A stretch of 64,000 nucleotides of DNA from positions 18,706-82,705 of the forward strand of contig DAHUXH010000002.1 of assembly GCA_027307235.1 (NCBI GenBank). The letters run 5' to 3'. Below are positions 43,780 through 52,518 of this stretch, in pieces. The first letter of the stretch is position 1; each line of letters opens with the position of its first letter. The stretch is from Vulcanimicrobiota bacterium (GTDB taxonomy: Bacteria > Vulcanimicrobiota > Vulcanimicrobiia > Vulcanimicrobiales > Vulcanimicrobiaceae). The notes beneath the pieces were generated by a model that saw only the letters and a program-made list of their open reading frames with translations, ran no database searches and was not told where the DNA came from. The position numbers and the translations under genes were made by a program.

Positions 43780-44913
43780 CTAGGTAAGCACCTCTGCAAG
43801 ACGCCGCGCATCGCGTGCCGACACGACTTCCATCGCAATGCGCTCCCCGACCGAGACGTCGCGTCCCCAGCGATACGCCGAGTAGGGGGTGTAGCGGGTT
43901 CCCGGCGACCCCGGGATACGCAGCGACACATCATAGCAGACGAACTCTTTGGGCGGGCCGGCGATGATGGCGCATTGCAGCGCGAATGGTCCGATGACGC
44001 CGGGCGGGTTCGCTTCACGCGCGGCCGCGACAAAACGTTCGCCCATCTCGAAGGCCTTCTCGAGCGTGGATTCGGTCAGCGTGGCCGCGATGTGTCCGGC
44101 TTCTTCCATGCGCATCGGCACGTTGCGCAGCGCGGCGAGCGACGACGGCGGCACGTTGCGAAAGCCTTCGAGATTCGTCTGGCGCCTGGTGTCGGTGCCC
44201 ATCAACTCCAGCTCGCCCAGCATCGGTGAGAAAAAGAAGTTGAGGTTGATCGTCGGGCCGAGCAAGTACTCCTCGATCACCGCATCCTGCAAGCCTACCT
44301 GCGTCACCATTCCGGCATCGAGCAGTTGCTGCGCGGCCTCGTCGTACTCCGCCGGCGACGAGCAGAGAAAGAACGCGCGTTCAAACGTCACCTTCGCATG
44401 CGGCGCCTTCACCATGACGAGCCGATCGATCGCGCTGCGAGAAGCGAACTGCCGTGGATGGCGGATGCCGGCCTTCGCCAGCAATGCATATTGATTGTCG
44501 GCCTCGTCGCGCTCCTCGGCGCGCAAGAGAGCGCGATTGCCGAAGAATGGAACGCGCATGCCGCGTTCGATCTCATCGTACGTGTAGCGTTGGCGCAGGT
44601 AAACTTCGAACGAACGGTTCGGCACGAAGATAGCGTTGGCGGCGAGCAAACGCTCCTGCACGTCATCGCGAAGTATGTCGGCGAAGGTGTCGATTTCGAC
44701 GGTCGCATCGACGCAACCGCGCGCGGGATCGCCACGGCGGATGAAGTGCCGCGCGTAGGTTTGCTCGCGTCCTTTGGCGGTCACGACGAGATTGCGCAAG
44801 CCGGCGGCGCGCGCGCCGAACGCCACGTCGAGCGCGGAATGACTGCCGACCGAGCAGATGGTTAACCGGTCGAGATCGTAGCGAGCGAGGGCGGCGTCGA
44901 CGATAGCGTTCAT
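43780..44913 (-). CDS. PurP-family ATP-grasp protein, paralogue 1
   Basis: A 377-residue relative of archaeal FAICAR synthetase PurP. SVGSHSALDVAFGARAAGLRNLVVTAKGRE matches the N-terminal AICAR-binding region, NLNFFFSPMLGELELMGTDTR and GPFALQCAI with YDVSLRIPGSPG follow the family pattern. It differs from the second paralogue at the ATP-grasp loop, where the Gly-rich AAGGKGY is replaced by HAKVTFERA. Catalysis of the same reaction is therefore doubtful. It is coupled to the preceding lipoprotein by ATGA and followed by tpx and guaA. Confidence 0.75.
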   Translation of the reverse strand: MNAIVDAALARYDLDRLTICSVGSHSALDVAFGARAAGLRNLVVTAKGREQTYARHFIRRGDPARGCVDATVEIDTFADILRDDVQERLLAANAIFVPNRSFEVYLRQRYTYDEIERGMRVPFFGNRALLRAEERDEADNQYALLAKAGIRHPRQFASRSAIDRLVMVKAPHAKVTFERAFFLCSSPAEYDEAAQQLLDAGMVTQVGLQDAVIEEYLLGPTINLNFFFSPMLGELELMGTDTRRQTNLEGFRNVPPSSLAALRNVPMRMEEAGHIAATLTESTLEKAFEMGERFVAAAREANPPGVIGPFALQCAIIAGPPKEFVCYDVSLRIPGSPGTRYTPYSAYRWGRDVSVGERIAMEVVSARDARRLAEVLT

Positions 44914-45344
44914 GCGTGAATCCGAATCGGAAGGTCCTCTTCAGTCGCAACGCCCGCTGCATTGCGCGCGATGATGCGCAACGGATAGGCGCGATAGAAG
45001 ATACCGGGAGCATCGAGCACGTGCAGCCGGAAGGCGAAGCGGCCGTACGACATGCGCGGAATGTTGAACGAAAAGAGATTCGTGCGCAGCTCAACGGACG
45101 CGACGTTTGTCGAGGTGACGATCTCGCCGGAGCACCATGAACCCACGCGAAGATCGGTGTCGGAGAAGTGAATGAACACAATGACCGGCGCTGCGTCCGG
45201 TGCGCTGACGCGCGGCGACGGCGCGGCCATCGGCATTCGGCCGACGCGCGCATTCTCCGGCAGCGCCGGCGCCGTGCTCGCACACGCCGTCGTGATGCTT
45301 GCGAAAACGGCGACGAAAATCAGCGCGCAAGGGAGGTTCCGCAT
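44910..45344 (-). CDS. Small putative lipoprotein of unknown function
   Basis: A 144-residue protein with an N-terminal hydrophobic segment ending in TTAC, a possible though weak lipobox (Thr at -3). The mature part resembles a beta-rich extracellular domain with VRVGSWCSGEIVTSTNVASVELRTN-like strands, perhaps Ig-like. No family recognised. The stop overlaps the start of the PurP paralogue (ATGA), an unexplained coupling of an exported protein to a cytoplasmic ligase. Confidence 0.6.
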   Translation of the reverse strand: MRNLPCALIFVAVFASITTACASTAPALPENARVGRMPMAAPSPRVSAPDAAPVIVFIHFSDTDLRVGSWCSGEIVTSTNVASVELRTNLFSFNIPRMSYGRFAFRLHVLDAPGIFYRAYPLRIIARNAAGVATEEDLPIRIHA

Positions 45345-45371
45345 CATTCGAACGACTAATATCGGCCAAGC

Positions 45372-46442
45372 ATGGCCAATCCTGCCCACGCGCAACGAAT
45401 CGGTGACGGCCCGCCCACGAGTCTCGCCACCGACTACGCGATCGCCCTTGTCGCATTGTGGATGATCGGCGGCGTGTACATCGACGCGTGGGCGCATGGA
45501 CACGAGCCGGTCGAAACGTTCTTCACTCCCTATCATGGCTTCTTTTACGCATCGCTGATCGGAGCGGGCGCGATCATCGCCACGACGATGGTCGCGAACC
45601 GCCTGCGCGGTTACCGTGGCATGGACATGATCCCGCGCGCGTACCGCTGGTCGTTCCTCGCGGCGGCAACCTTCGTTGCGGCCGGCCTCGGCGATCTGCT
45701 GTGGCACACATTCATGGGCGTCGAAGCGGGCGTCGATGTGCTCCTCAGCCCGACGCATCAGGCGCTCGGCATCTCCATGTTCATTTTTGGCGCCGGTTCC
45801 GTCCGCAGCGTAGTCGAGCGGCGATCGCTGCGCGCGGTCGATCAATTCCCGGCGATCATCGCGCTTGCCGCGTGGTTGGAGATTCTTCACTTCGGAACGG
45901 CCTACGGCTTCGATCCCGGGGCCGATCGCCCATACGGCGTCGCGCCGATCGTCGGCTTTTCGCCCGACGCGCTCACGTTCACCGTGCTGGACTACTACAA
46001 GCACGCTATCGGCATGCTCACCGTCCTGCTCCAAAGCGCGTTGACGGCATCATTTGCCATTTTGATCATCGCGCGCCTGCGCCCGTTCTTCGGCGCCGCG
46101 ACGGCGCTGTTTTTTCTCGGCAACGTGATGATGGCGGCTGCGTATACCAACGACACGCCGCTGCTCGCCAAGACGATCGCGTCATCGCTCGCCGCCGGCA
46201 TCGTCGCCGATGGAATGCTCGCCATCTGGAAAGCGACGCCGGCACGGACGCTCGCGTTCTTCGCCTATGCGGCGCTGGTGCCGCTCGTCTATCTCGGAAC
46301 CTACGAGATCGGCACGGCGGTGACGACCGGTCTGTGGTGGGACGCGAACATGACCTTCGGCGCGCTGCTCTGGTCGGCGCTGATCGGATCCTGCATCGCG
46401 TTTCTCGCGAGCCGGCCTCGCGCCGAGCAAGATCGCACATGA
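45372..46442 (+). CDS. Polytopic membrane protein of unknown function
   Basis: A 356-residue protein with about eight to ten transmembrane helices. His residues are clustered at predicted membrane edges (WAHGHEPVETFFTPYHGFF, LLWHTFMG, SPTHQALG, YYKHAIG), which could bind metal or haem. TAATAT ends nine bases before the ATG, a possible -10 for a near-leaderless message. The stop overlaps the following glycosyltransferase gene (ATGA), suggesting a shared envelope process. Confidence 0.65.
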   Translation: MANPAHAQRIGDGPPTSLATDYAIALVALWMIGGVYIDAWAHGHEPVETFFTPYHGFFYASLIGAGAIIATTMVANRLRGYRGMDMIPRAYRWSFLAAATFVAAGLGDLLWHTFMGVEAGVDVLLSPTHQALGISMFIFGAGSVRSVVERRSLRAVDQFPAIIALAAWLEILHFGTAYGFDPGADRPYGVAPIVGFSPDALTFTVLDYYKHAIGMLTVLLQSALTASFAILIIARLRPFFGAATALFFLGNVMMAAAYTNDTPLLAKTIASSLAAGIVADGMLAIWKATPARTLAFFAYAALVPLVYLGTYEIGTAVTTGLWWDANMTFGALLWSALIGSCIAFLASRPRAEQDRT

Positions 46443-47986
46443 ATCGCAGACGCCACGCGATCGCGTGGCCGATTGCCATTGCGATCGGCACCTTCGCGCT
46501 GCACGCATTCACGCTGAACCGCTACGGCTATTTCGGCGACGAACTCTATTTCATCGAATGCGCCAAGCACTTGGCGTGGGGATACGTCGATCAGCCGCCG
46601 CTGGTCGCGGTGATTGCGTGGCTGTCCGCGCCGCTCGGGTACGCGCTCTTCGCATTACGTCTGGGCTCCGCGCTTGCGGCCGCCGCAACAACGCTGGTCG
46701 TCTATCTGTCCGCGCGCGCGCTCGGTGCCTCGCGCCCGGCAGGGGCGACGGCGGCCGTCGCGGCTGCACTGCTGCCCGTCTACCTCACGCTCGGCGGTGT
46801 GCTCGCGACCTCGTCCTTCGAACCGTTCACGTGGTCGCTGACGTTCTATGCGCTGATCCGTCTCCTGCGCGGCGACGACGCGCGCTGGTGGCTGCTCGCG
46901 GGCGCCTCGGCGGCGCTCGCGTTTCTCGGAAAGTACTCGATTGTGCTGCCCGTCGGAACATCGCTTGCGGCAATCGCGCTGCTACCGGCGCGCAGCATCC
47001 TCGCGACGCGCTGGTTCGCGATCGCATTCGCACTTGCGCTTGCGATCATGCTGCCGAATCTCATCTGGGAACAGAACCATGCATGGCCGATGCTCGGCGT
47101 GCTTGCGGGCGACGTCGCCAACCGCCATGCGCTCGGCAACGGGATGCTGTTCGAGAACCGCAACCTCATCGCGAACTCGATCTCGTTTCTCGCCGAACAG
47201 TTCATCTACACCAATCCGCTGATCGCGCCGCTCTGGCTCGTGGGCGTCGTCTGGCTGCTGGCGGCTCGTGTGGCGACGCCGTTCCGCGCCATCGGCCTCT
47301 CCTTCATTCTCTTGCTCCTGGCCGCCATCGCGCTCAACGCGAAGGGCTACTACGTCGCGGGCGTCTACGGCACGCTGCTCGCCGCCGGTGCCGCCGCGCT
47401 CGACCGCGTGCTTGCGCGCGCACGAGTTGCCGCCCTCGTCGCGAGTGCCCTCGTACTGCTCTCCATTCCCACCGTTCCGCTCACCGTTCCATTGCTCTCG
47501 ATCCGGCACTTCATCGACTACAGCGCGATGATCGGTCTCACCGGACGGGACGGCGCACCACCGCGCCTCGTGCATCCGATGTACGCCGACGAACTCGACT
47601 GGGACGCCAGTGTCGCGCGCATCGCGCAGGTCTATCACGGTTTGCCGCGCGAATCGGCGGGTCGCACCACGCTCTACGCCGACACCTACGCCTACGCAAG
47701 CGCCATCAATTTTTACGGTCCGCGCTACGGACTTCCGCGCGCCATCAGCGCGCAAAACACGTACTATCTGTGGGGCTACGGCGACAACGACGGCTCGCGC
47801 CTCTTGCTCGTCGGCGCGTCGCAAGCCGATCTCATCAAGACGCTCTACCGCACTGTGACGCTCGTCGCAGTGATCAAAGACCCGCTGCGCTGGGAAGTCG
47901 AGGGCCCGCTTCCACTCTACTACTGCGAGCATCCGATCGCGCCGCTCGCATCCCTCTGGCCGCGCCTACGCTGGTACGGAGGTTGA
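46439..47986 (+). CDS. Membrane glycosyltransferase, GT39/ArnT-like (PMT_2)
   Basis: A 515-residue protein with about ten to twelve membrane helices. YGYFGDELYFIECAKHLAWGYVDQPPL is the first-loop motif of the PMT/ArnT family (catalytic DE). Such enzymes use polyprenyl-phosphate sugars to modify lipids or proteins on the outer face of the membrane. Acceptor unknown. It is coupled to the upstream membrane gene. Confidence 0.82.
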   Translation: MNRRRHAIAWPIAIAIGTFALHAFTLNRYGYFGDELYFIECAKHLAWGYVDQPPLVAVIAWLSAPLGYALFALRLGSALAAAATTLVVYLSARALGASRPAGATAAVAAALLPVYLTLGGVLATSSFEPFTWSLTFYALIRLLRGDDARWWLLAGASAALAFLGKYSIVLPVGTSLAAIALLPARSILATRWFAIAFALALAIMLPNLIWEQNHAWPMLGVLAGDVANRHALGNGMLFENRNLIANSISFLAEQFIYTNPLIAPLWLVGVVWLLAARVATPFRAIGLSFILLLLAAIALNAKGYYVAGVYGTLLAAGAAALDRVLARARVAALVASALVLLSIPTVPLTVPLLSIRHFIDYSAMIGLTGRDGAPPRLVHPMYADELDWDASVARIAQVYHGLPRESAGRTTLYADTYAYASAINFYGPRYGLPRAISAQNTYYLWGYGDNDGSRLLLVGASQADLIKTLYRTVTLVAVIKDPLRWEVEGPLPLYYCEHPIAPLASLWPRLRWYGG

Positions 47987-47994
47987 GGACGTTT

Positions 47995-49020
47995 CTAGCG
48001 GATGATGCTGGTGTCGTCGAGGACGTCGCTCAGGCGATTGGTCTCGATGGCAAGCTTGATCTCGCGGGCGATGCGCCGTCCGGTTGACATCGGTTCCGAG
48101 TAGTTCAGATACGAGTAGGCCGAACCGTTAATGAACGGATTCGTCCCGGCGACGATGCGCGCCGAAATTTCCATGACGTAAAACTGCATGTCGGGCGTGA
48201 TGATCGTTTCGATGCAAAATGCGCCGAAGAGTCCCTTTTCACCGCAAATTTCCTTGCTGACGCGCAACACGTCGTCACCCATGCGCAGGGCTTCGGCCAG
48301 CATCGACTCGCGCAAGGACACCGGCGAGTTGCCGACGACGACGTACGATGGGCTAACGTCCAAGCCTTCCTGGGCCGCTGCCGGAATACGCCCGAGCGAG
48401 TCGACGTTGGTTTCGTAGCGGCGATCCATCGACATGATCTCGAGCGAGCCGTCGAGCGGAGAATAGAAATAGTGAATGTAGAGCGGCACGCCGATTATGT
48501 ATTCCTGGATGACGTACTTCTCTTTGAGATGGCCCGCGCGCGTCTCGAAATCGTGCGCGTCGCGAATGAACATGTACCCTTTGCCGCCGGCGGCACCGTA
48601 GAGCTTGATGATGACCGGGCGGTCGATCTCGGCGCCGCTCTTGAATTGCCGCGGCAGCGTCAGTCCGGCGCGCGACAGCCACTCGCGCTGCAGCTCGCGG
48701 CTCGCTTCCCAGTCGAGCACCGCCTTGTTGCCAAAGTACGGAATCGTCATCTTCTTGTGCTCATCGAGCGACAGATACGCGACGAACGAACCGTGCGGCA
48801 CGATGATGACGTTCTGGGCTTCGAGCTGCGGCAGCAGCTTGGGAAACTCGCTGAAGCGATCGACGACGATCAATTCGTCGATGAACTTGTACGACCGGTA
48901 CAACCGTTCGGTGTCGCGGCTCGTGACGACGAGCGTGCGAAAGCCCTCGTCGTGCGCTCCCTTGAGAATCTGCAGCGCGGAATGCGAGCCCAGCGTCGCG
49001 ATGGTATATGGTCGATTCAT
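47995..49020 (-). CDS. purP: Formate-dependent FAICAR synthetase PurP (archaeal type)
   Basis: ATP- and formate-dependent conversion of AICAR to FAICAR, purine step 9 in archaea. 341 residues. The N-terminus TIATLGSHSALQILKGAHDEGF and the ATP-grasp loop IIKLYGAAGGKGYMFI are intact, as are PLYIHYFYSPLDGSLEIMSMDRR and EISARIVAGTNPF (metal/phosphate region). It ends the purB-purC-purL-purQ-purS-purP run and overlaps purS (ATGA). A bacterial pur operon would normally carry purH instead. Confidence 0.87.
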   Translation of the reverse strand: MNRPYTIATLGSHSALQILKGAHDEGFRTLVVTSRDTERLYRSYKFIDELIVVDRFSEFPKLLPQLEAQNVIIVPHGSFVAYLSLDEHKKMTIPYFGNKAVLDWEASRELQREWLSRAGLTLPRQFKSGAEIDRPVIIKLYGAAGGKGYMFIRDAHDFETRAGHLKEKYVIQEYIIGVPLYIHYFYSPLDGSLEIMSMDRRYETNVDSLGRIPAAAQEGLDVSPSYVVVGNSPVSLRESMLAEALRMGDDVLRVSKEICGEKGLFGAFCIETIITPDMQFYVMEISARIVAGTNPFINGSAYSYLNYSEPMSTGRRIAREIKLAIETNRLSDVLDDTSIIR

Positions 49021-49463
49021 CCGATAGTCGCCCTCTCGATGGCGGGATTGCACAATAGACGGTCAACCGCGTCTTGCACGACGTCCGTGCCGGCCGGCGC
49101 GCCGTCCTCGTCGAACAGACGCCAGCTGACGCAGCGATGCGCACGCGTGACGCCTTCGATCATTTTGCCGCCGAAGTACGCTTTCGCGTCATCGCCCTCG
49201 ACGAACTCCTCGACCCAGACTTCGCCCGGTCGCGGAACGATGCCCTCAAGTACGGTCAACGTATGCTTGTTGGGGTTGAAGATCGCTTCGTTATGTTCGA
49301 CGCGCTCGACGAAGCTCGCGGCGTCGCCGGTGTCTTCCACGCGCCATACCACCGCGCGCTCGAGTTTTGCCGCGTTGACGCCCGCGCGCCGCAAAGCGAC
49401 GAGCGCGGTGTAGGCTTCATTGTCGGGAATTTTCAGCCCGATCGCCACAACTCGAAGGTTCAT
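49017..49463 (-). CDS. purS: PurS-like FGAM synthase subunit with an insertion
   Basis: PurS bridges PurL and PurQ in the three-part FGAM synthase. This 148-residue protein is longer than the usual 80-85. The N-terminal strand-helix-strand (VVAIGLKIPDNEAYTALVALRRAG) and the C-terminal DRLLCNPAIERATIG fit PurS, with about 60 extra residues between. Position between purQ and purP with ATGA overlaps on both sides supports the call. Assignment rests on weak similarity plus context. Confidence 0.68.
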   Translation of the reverse strand: MNLRVVAIGLKIPDNEAYTALVALRRAGVNAAKLERAVVWRVEDTGDAASFVERVEHNEAIFNPNKHTLTVLEGIVPRPGEVWVEEFVEGDDAKAYFGGKMIEGVTRAHRCVSWRLFDEDGAPAGTDVVQDAVDRLLCNPAIERATIG

Positions 49464-50230
49464 AGCCGCCTCACCGCTTGCGCGAAGCTCTTGAAGAGCA
49501 GCGATCCTCCGGAGGGCGCGAGCATCGCTGTTCCGGCGCGACGATCGGGATGGTTGAAATTCCACGCATCGCGTTCGACGTGGGGCATGATCGCAAGCAC
49601 GTTACCTTCAATGTTCGTGAGCGCGGCGCAGCCGAGCGCCGAGCCGTTGGGAGTTGCGCTTGGAGCGGTGCTGCCGTCTTCATGCGCGTAGACGAATGCC
49701 ATGTGTCCGCCGCGCGCGATCTCGTCGAGATGCTCGTCGGTGGCCGCCAAGCGGCCTTCGCCGTGCGCCGCCCACGCGGGAATCAGCGCGCCTTCCGGCA
49801 GCGCCGCCGTGATCGCGCAGCGATCCGGCGCGATCGCCAGCTTGACGTACACGTGCTTGCAGATGAACTTCGGAATCGGCGCGTTTTTCGTGAAAGCGGC
49901 GGTCGGAGTGCGTTCGGCGCCGGTTCCCGGCACGAGACCGGCTTCGAGCACGATTTGCGCGCCGTTGCAGATGCCGAGCACGAGTTTGCCGCTCCGTGCG
50001 CCCGCGATGACGTGGTCCATCATCGGATCGTGCGCCGCGATCGCACCGGCGCGAATGCGGTCTTCATACGCAAACCCGCCGGGCAGCACGTATGCGCCGT
50101 ACGCCGGCAGCGTGTGCGCGCGGCTCCAGTGCACGAGGTCGGCGTCCAGGTCGAAGGCACGCAGCAGACGCAGGGTTTCATCTTCACTGTTGGTTCCCGG
50201 AAACACGAGAACAGCCACGCGTGCGTTCAT
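49460..50230 (-). CDS. purQ: FGAM synthase glutaminase subunit PurQ
   Basis: Class I glutamine amidotransferase supplying ammonia to PurL. 256 residues. LGICNGAQ carries the nucleophilic Cys, and MPHVER matches the catalytic His-x-Glu region of PurQ. VLVFPGTNSEDE is the N-terminal signature. It overlaps purL and purS by four bases each. Confidence 0.93.
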   Translation of the reverse strand: MNARVAVLVFPGTNSEDETLRLLRAFDLDADLVHWSRAHTLPAYGAYVLPGGFAYEDRIRAGAIAAHDPMMDHVIAGARSGKLVLGICNGAQIVLEAGLVPGTGAERTPTAAFTKNAPIPKFICKHVYVKLAIAPDRCAITAALPEGALIPAWAAHGEGRLAATDEHLDEIARGGHMAFVYAHEDGSTAPSATPNGSALGCAALTNIEGNVLAIMPHVERDAWNFNHPDRRAGTAMLAPSGGSLLFKSFAQAVRRL

Positions 50231-52518
50231 CCGTATACCTCGACCAGCGGTGCGCGCCAGGAACGGTACAGATGATCGAGGCTCGCTTCCGTTCCGTCGG
50301 CAAGCACGATCGTGGGCGACGGCGTCGTTCTCCCGACGCTCGTGATCCCGGCCTCAAATTCCGCCGCGAGGTCACGCAAACGGCGAGCATCGTCGGTCTC
50401 GACAAGGTAACCGCCGTATTCGTTGAAGAGCGCGACCGGTGATGCGAGCGTGACGACAGCACCGACGTTGGGGAAGTGGGGCGATGCGAAGGCCATCTGC
50501 GCGAGCGCGGCGAGCAGTCCTCCGTCCCCGAGCGCGCGTGCCGCGCGCACCAAACCACGATCGATCGCCGCCAAGAGAAAGGCGTTGTCGTTGCGTTCGC
50601 GGCCTTCGTCGATCGGCGCGAGAGCGGCATCGATGCCGAAGAGATCGGCGACAACCGTGCCTCCCACGTGCGATCCGCCGGTGCCGATACGAAAAAGCTC
50701 AGAGCCGGCGCGTTTGAGGCCGGGCGTGATCACGCCCTCGACGTTGCGCATCGTCCCGATGCAAGACACGATCGCCGAGGCCGGCACCGCCGTACCGCTC
50801 GACGACTCGTTGTAGAGGCTCACGTTTCCCGAAACGAACGGGAGATGCAAACCGTGCGCGGCGTGGGCAAGACCCTCGACGGCCGCAACGAACTCGCTGT
50901 AGTGATCGGTGTTGCGCGGATTTCCGAAATTCAGACAATCGGTCAAACCCACCGGCGCCGCGCCGGCCGCGACCACTTGAGCGCAGGCAAACGACACCGC
51001 GTGGCGCGCCGCATGGTGCGCGTCGATCTTCCCGTATCGCGGATTGCCGGCCACCGCGAGCGCTACCGCGAGCACCGAATCGTCGATCGGCGCGAGGACG
51101 CCGGCGACGCCTTGACTGCGCGGCATCACCGTCCGTCCGCGCACGACGCTGTCGTAGCGCTGATAGAGCGGCTCGCGCGAGCAGACGTCGCGGTGCGACA
51201 GCACGTCGACAAACACGTTCATCAGGTCGCCTGCGCGTTCGCCCAACGCCTGGGCGCCGCTCTCAGTCACGGTGGACGCCTTGTGAACGAACGGCAGTTC
51301 GTCGCGAATCGAACCGGTGAGGAAGTCGATGTCGACGTCCATCACGCGTTCACCGCCGTGGTGCAGCACGTACCGCTTGGCTTCGGTGACGGTACCGATG
51401 ACGACGGCGCGCGCATTGTGGGCAATCAACGGCAGCGTGAACTCGTCGTTGTAGATGCGCAGCACGTCATCGACGACGCCGGGCGGCAGCACCCAGATCA
51501 AACGTTCTTGCGTCTCGCCGACCGCGATCACTTCCGGACGCAACCCCGGGATCGCGACGTTCACGCGATCGAGATCGATGTCGGCACCGAAGCCGCCGGC
51601 CGAGCAAATCTCCGCGCTGCACCCCATGATGCCGCCCGCGCCCAAATCCTTGAAACCGACCGTACATCCGCGCTCGCGCAGATACGCGAACACGCGGTAG
51701 GACGCGCGAATGATCACGTTCTTGAGGAACGGATCGGGCACTTGCACGGCGCCTTTGTTGGCGGCTTCGTCGGCGGCGTCGAGCGTCACGGATGAAAACG
51801 ACGCGCCGCCGAAGCCGCTCGGGTCCGTCGCTTTGCCGACGAGCACGATCGACCAGCCGGCAGCGTCGTGCGGAGCGTGTGAGTGAATGATCTCCGGCTC
51901 TTTGACCAAGCCGAGCGAGACTACGTTCACCAGGCAATTGTCGTCGAAGCGTTCGTCGAAGTAGAGGTCGCCCGCAATATTGGGAACCCCGATGGCGTTG
52001 CCGTACGCGCTGATGCCGTCGACGGCGCTCTGGGCCACGTAGCGCTGATGCGAACCTGTGTCGTCGATGCGTCCGAAGCGCAGCGGATCGGCGACCGCGA
52101 TGATCTCAGCTCCCATGCACAGCACGTCGCGAACGATCCCGCCGATGCCGGTTGCCGCACCTTCGAAGGGAACAACTTGCGATGGGTGATTGTGCGACTC
52201 GTGTGCGACGACGATACCGTAGCGCTCGCCGTTGTGTTCACCGAGCGCGACGACGCCCGAGTCCTCACCCGGACCGATGATCACCGATTCACCCGTCGTC
52301 GGGAGTTTCTTTAAGTGATGGCGACTGCTCTTGTACGAGCAGTGCTCGCTCCATTGCGCATCGAACGCATGCGCCTCAACCACCGTCGGATCGCGCCCGA
52401 GCGTGTCGGCGATGGTACGCAGCTCATCGGCGCGCAGCGCCAGCCCGTGCTGCTGCGCGAGGCGCCGAATCTCGCCGTCGCTGCATCCCGCGATCGGCAG
52501 ACTACCCAAGGTGCGCAT
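50227..52518 (-). CDS. purL: FGAM synthase subunit PurL
   Basis: Small-type phosphoribosylformylglycinamidine synthase, purine step 4. 763 residues, matching the three-subunit form that needs PurQ and PurS. FDAQWSEHCSYKSSR is the N-terminal signature, ESHNHPSQVVPFEGAATGIGG the ATP/substrate region. It overlaps the end of purC by 17 bp. Confidence 0.95.
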   Translation of the reverse strand: MRTLGSLPIAGCSDGEIRRLAQQHGLALRADELRTIADTLGRDPTVVEAHAFDAQWSEHCSYKSSRHHLKKLPTTGESVIIGPGEDSGVVALGEHNGERYGIVVAHESHNHPSQVVPFEGAATGIGGIVRDVLCMGAEIIAVADPLRFGRIDDTGSHQRYVAQSAVDGISAYGNAIGVPNIAGDLYFDERFDDNCLVNVVSLGLVKEPEIIHSHAPHDAAGWSIVLVGKATDPSGFGGASFSSVTLDAADEAANKGAVQVPDPFLKNVIIRASYRVFAYLRERGCTVGFKDLGAGGIMGCSAEICSAGGFGADIDLDRVNVAIPGLRPEVIAVGETQERLIWVLPPGVVDDVLRIYNDEFTLPLIAHNARAVVIGTVTEAKRYVLHHGGERVMDVDIDFLTGSIRDELPFVHKASTVTESGAQALGERAGDLMNVFVDVLSHRDVCSREPLYQRYDSVVRGRTVMPRSQGVAGVLAPIDDSVLAVALAVAGNPRYGKIDAHHAARHAVSFACAQVVAAGAAPVGLTDCLNFGNPRNTDHYSEFVAAVEGLAHAAHGLHLPFVSGNVSLYNESSSGTAVPASAIVSCIGTMRNVEGVITPGLKRAGSELFRIGTGGSHVGGTVVADLFGIDAALAPIDEGRERNDNAFLLAAIDRGLVRAARALGDGGLLAALAQMAFASPHFPNVGAVVTLASPVALFNEYGGYLVETDDARRLRDLAAEFEAGITSVGRTTPSPTIVLADGTEASLDHLYRSWRAPLVEVYG

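Noticed and set aside
45458..46438. Long extension of the glycosyltransferase frame upstream
   Set aside because: It runs out of phase through the membrane-protein gene and is Arg-rich. The ATG at 46439 with ATGA coupling opens the conserved part.
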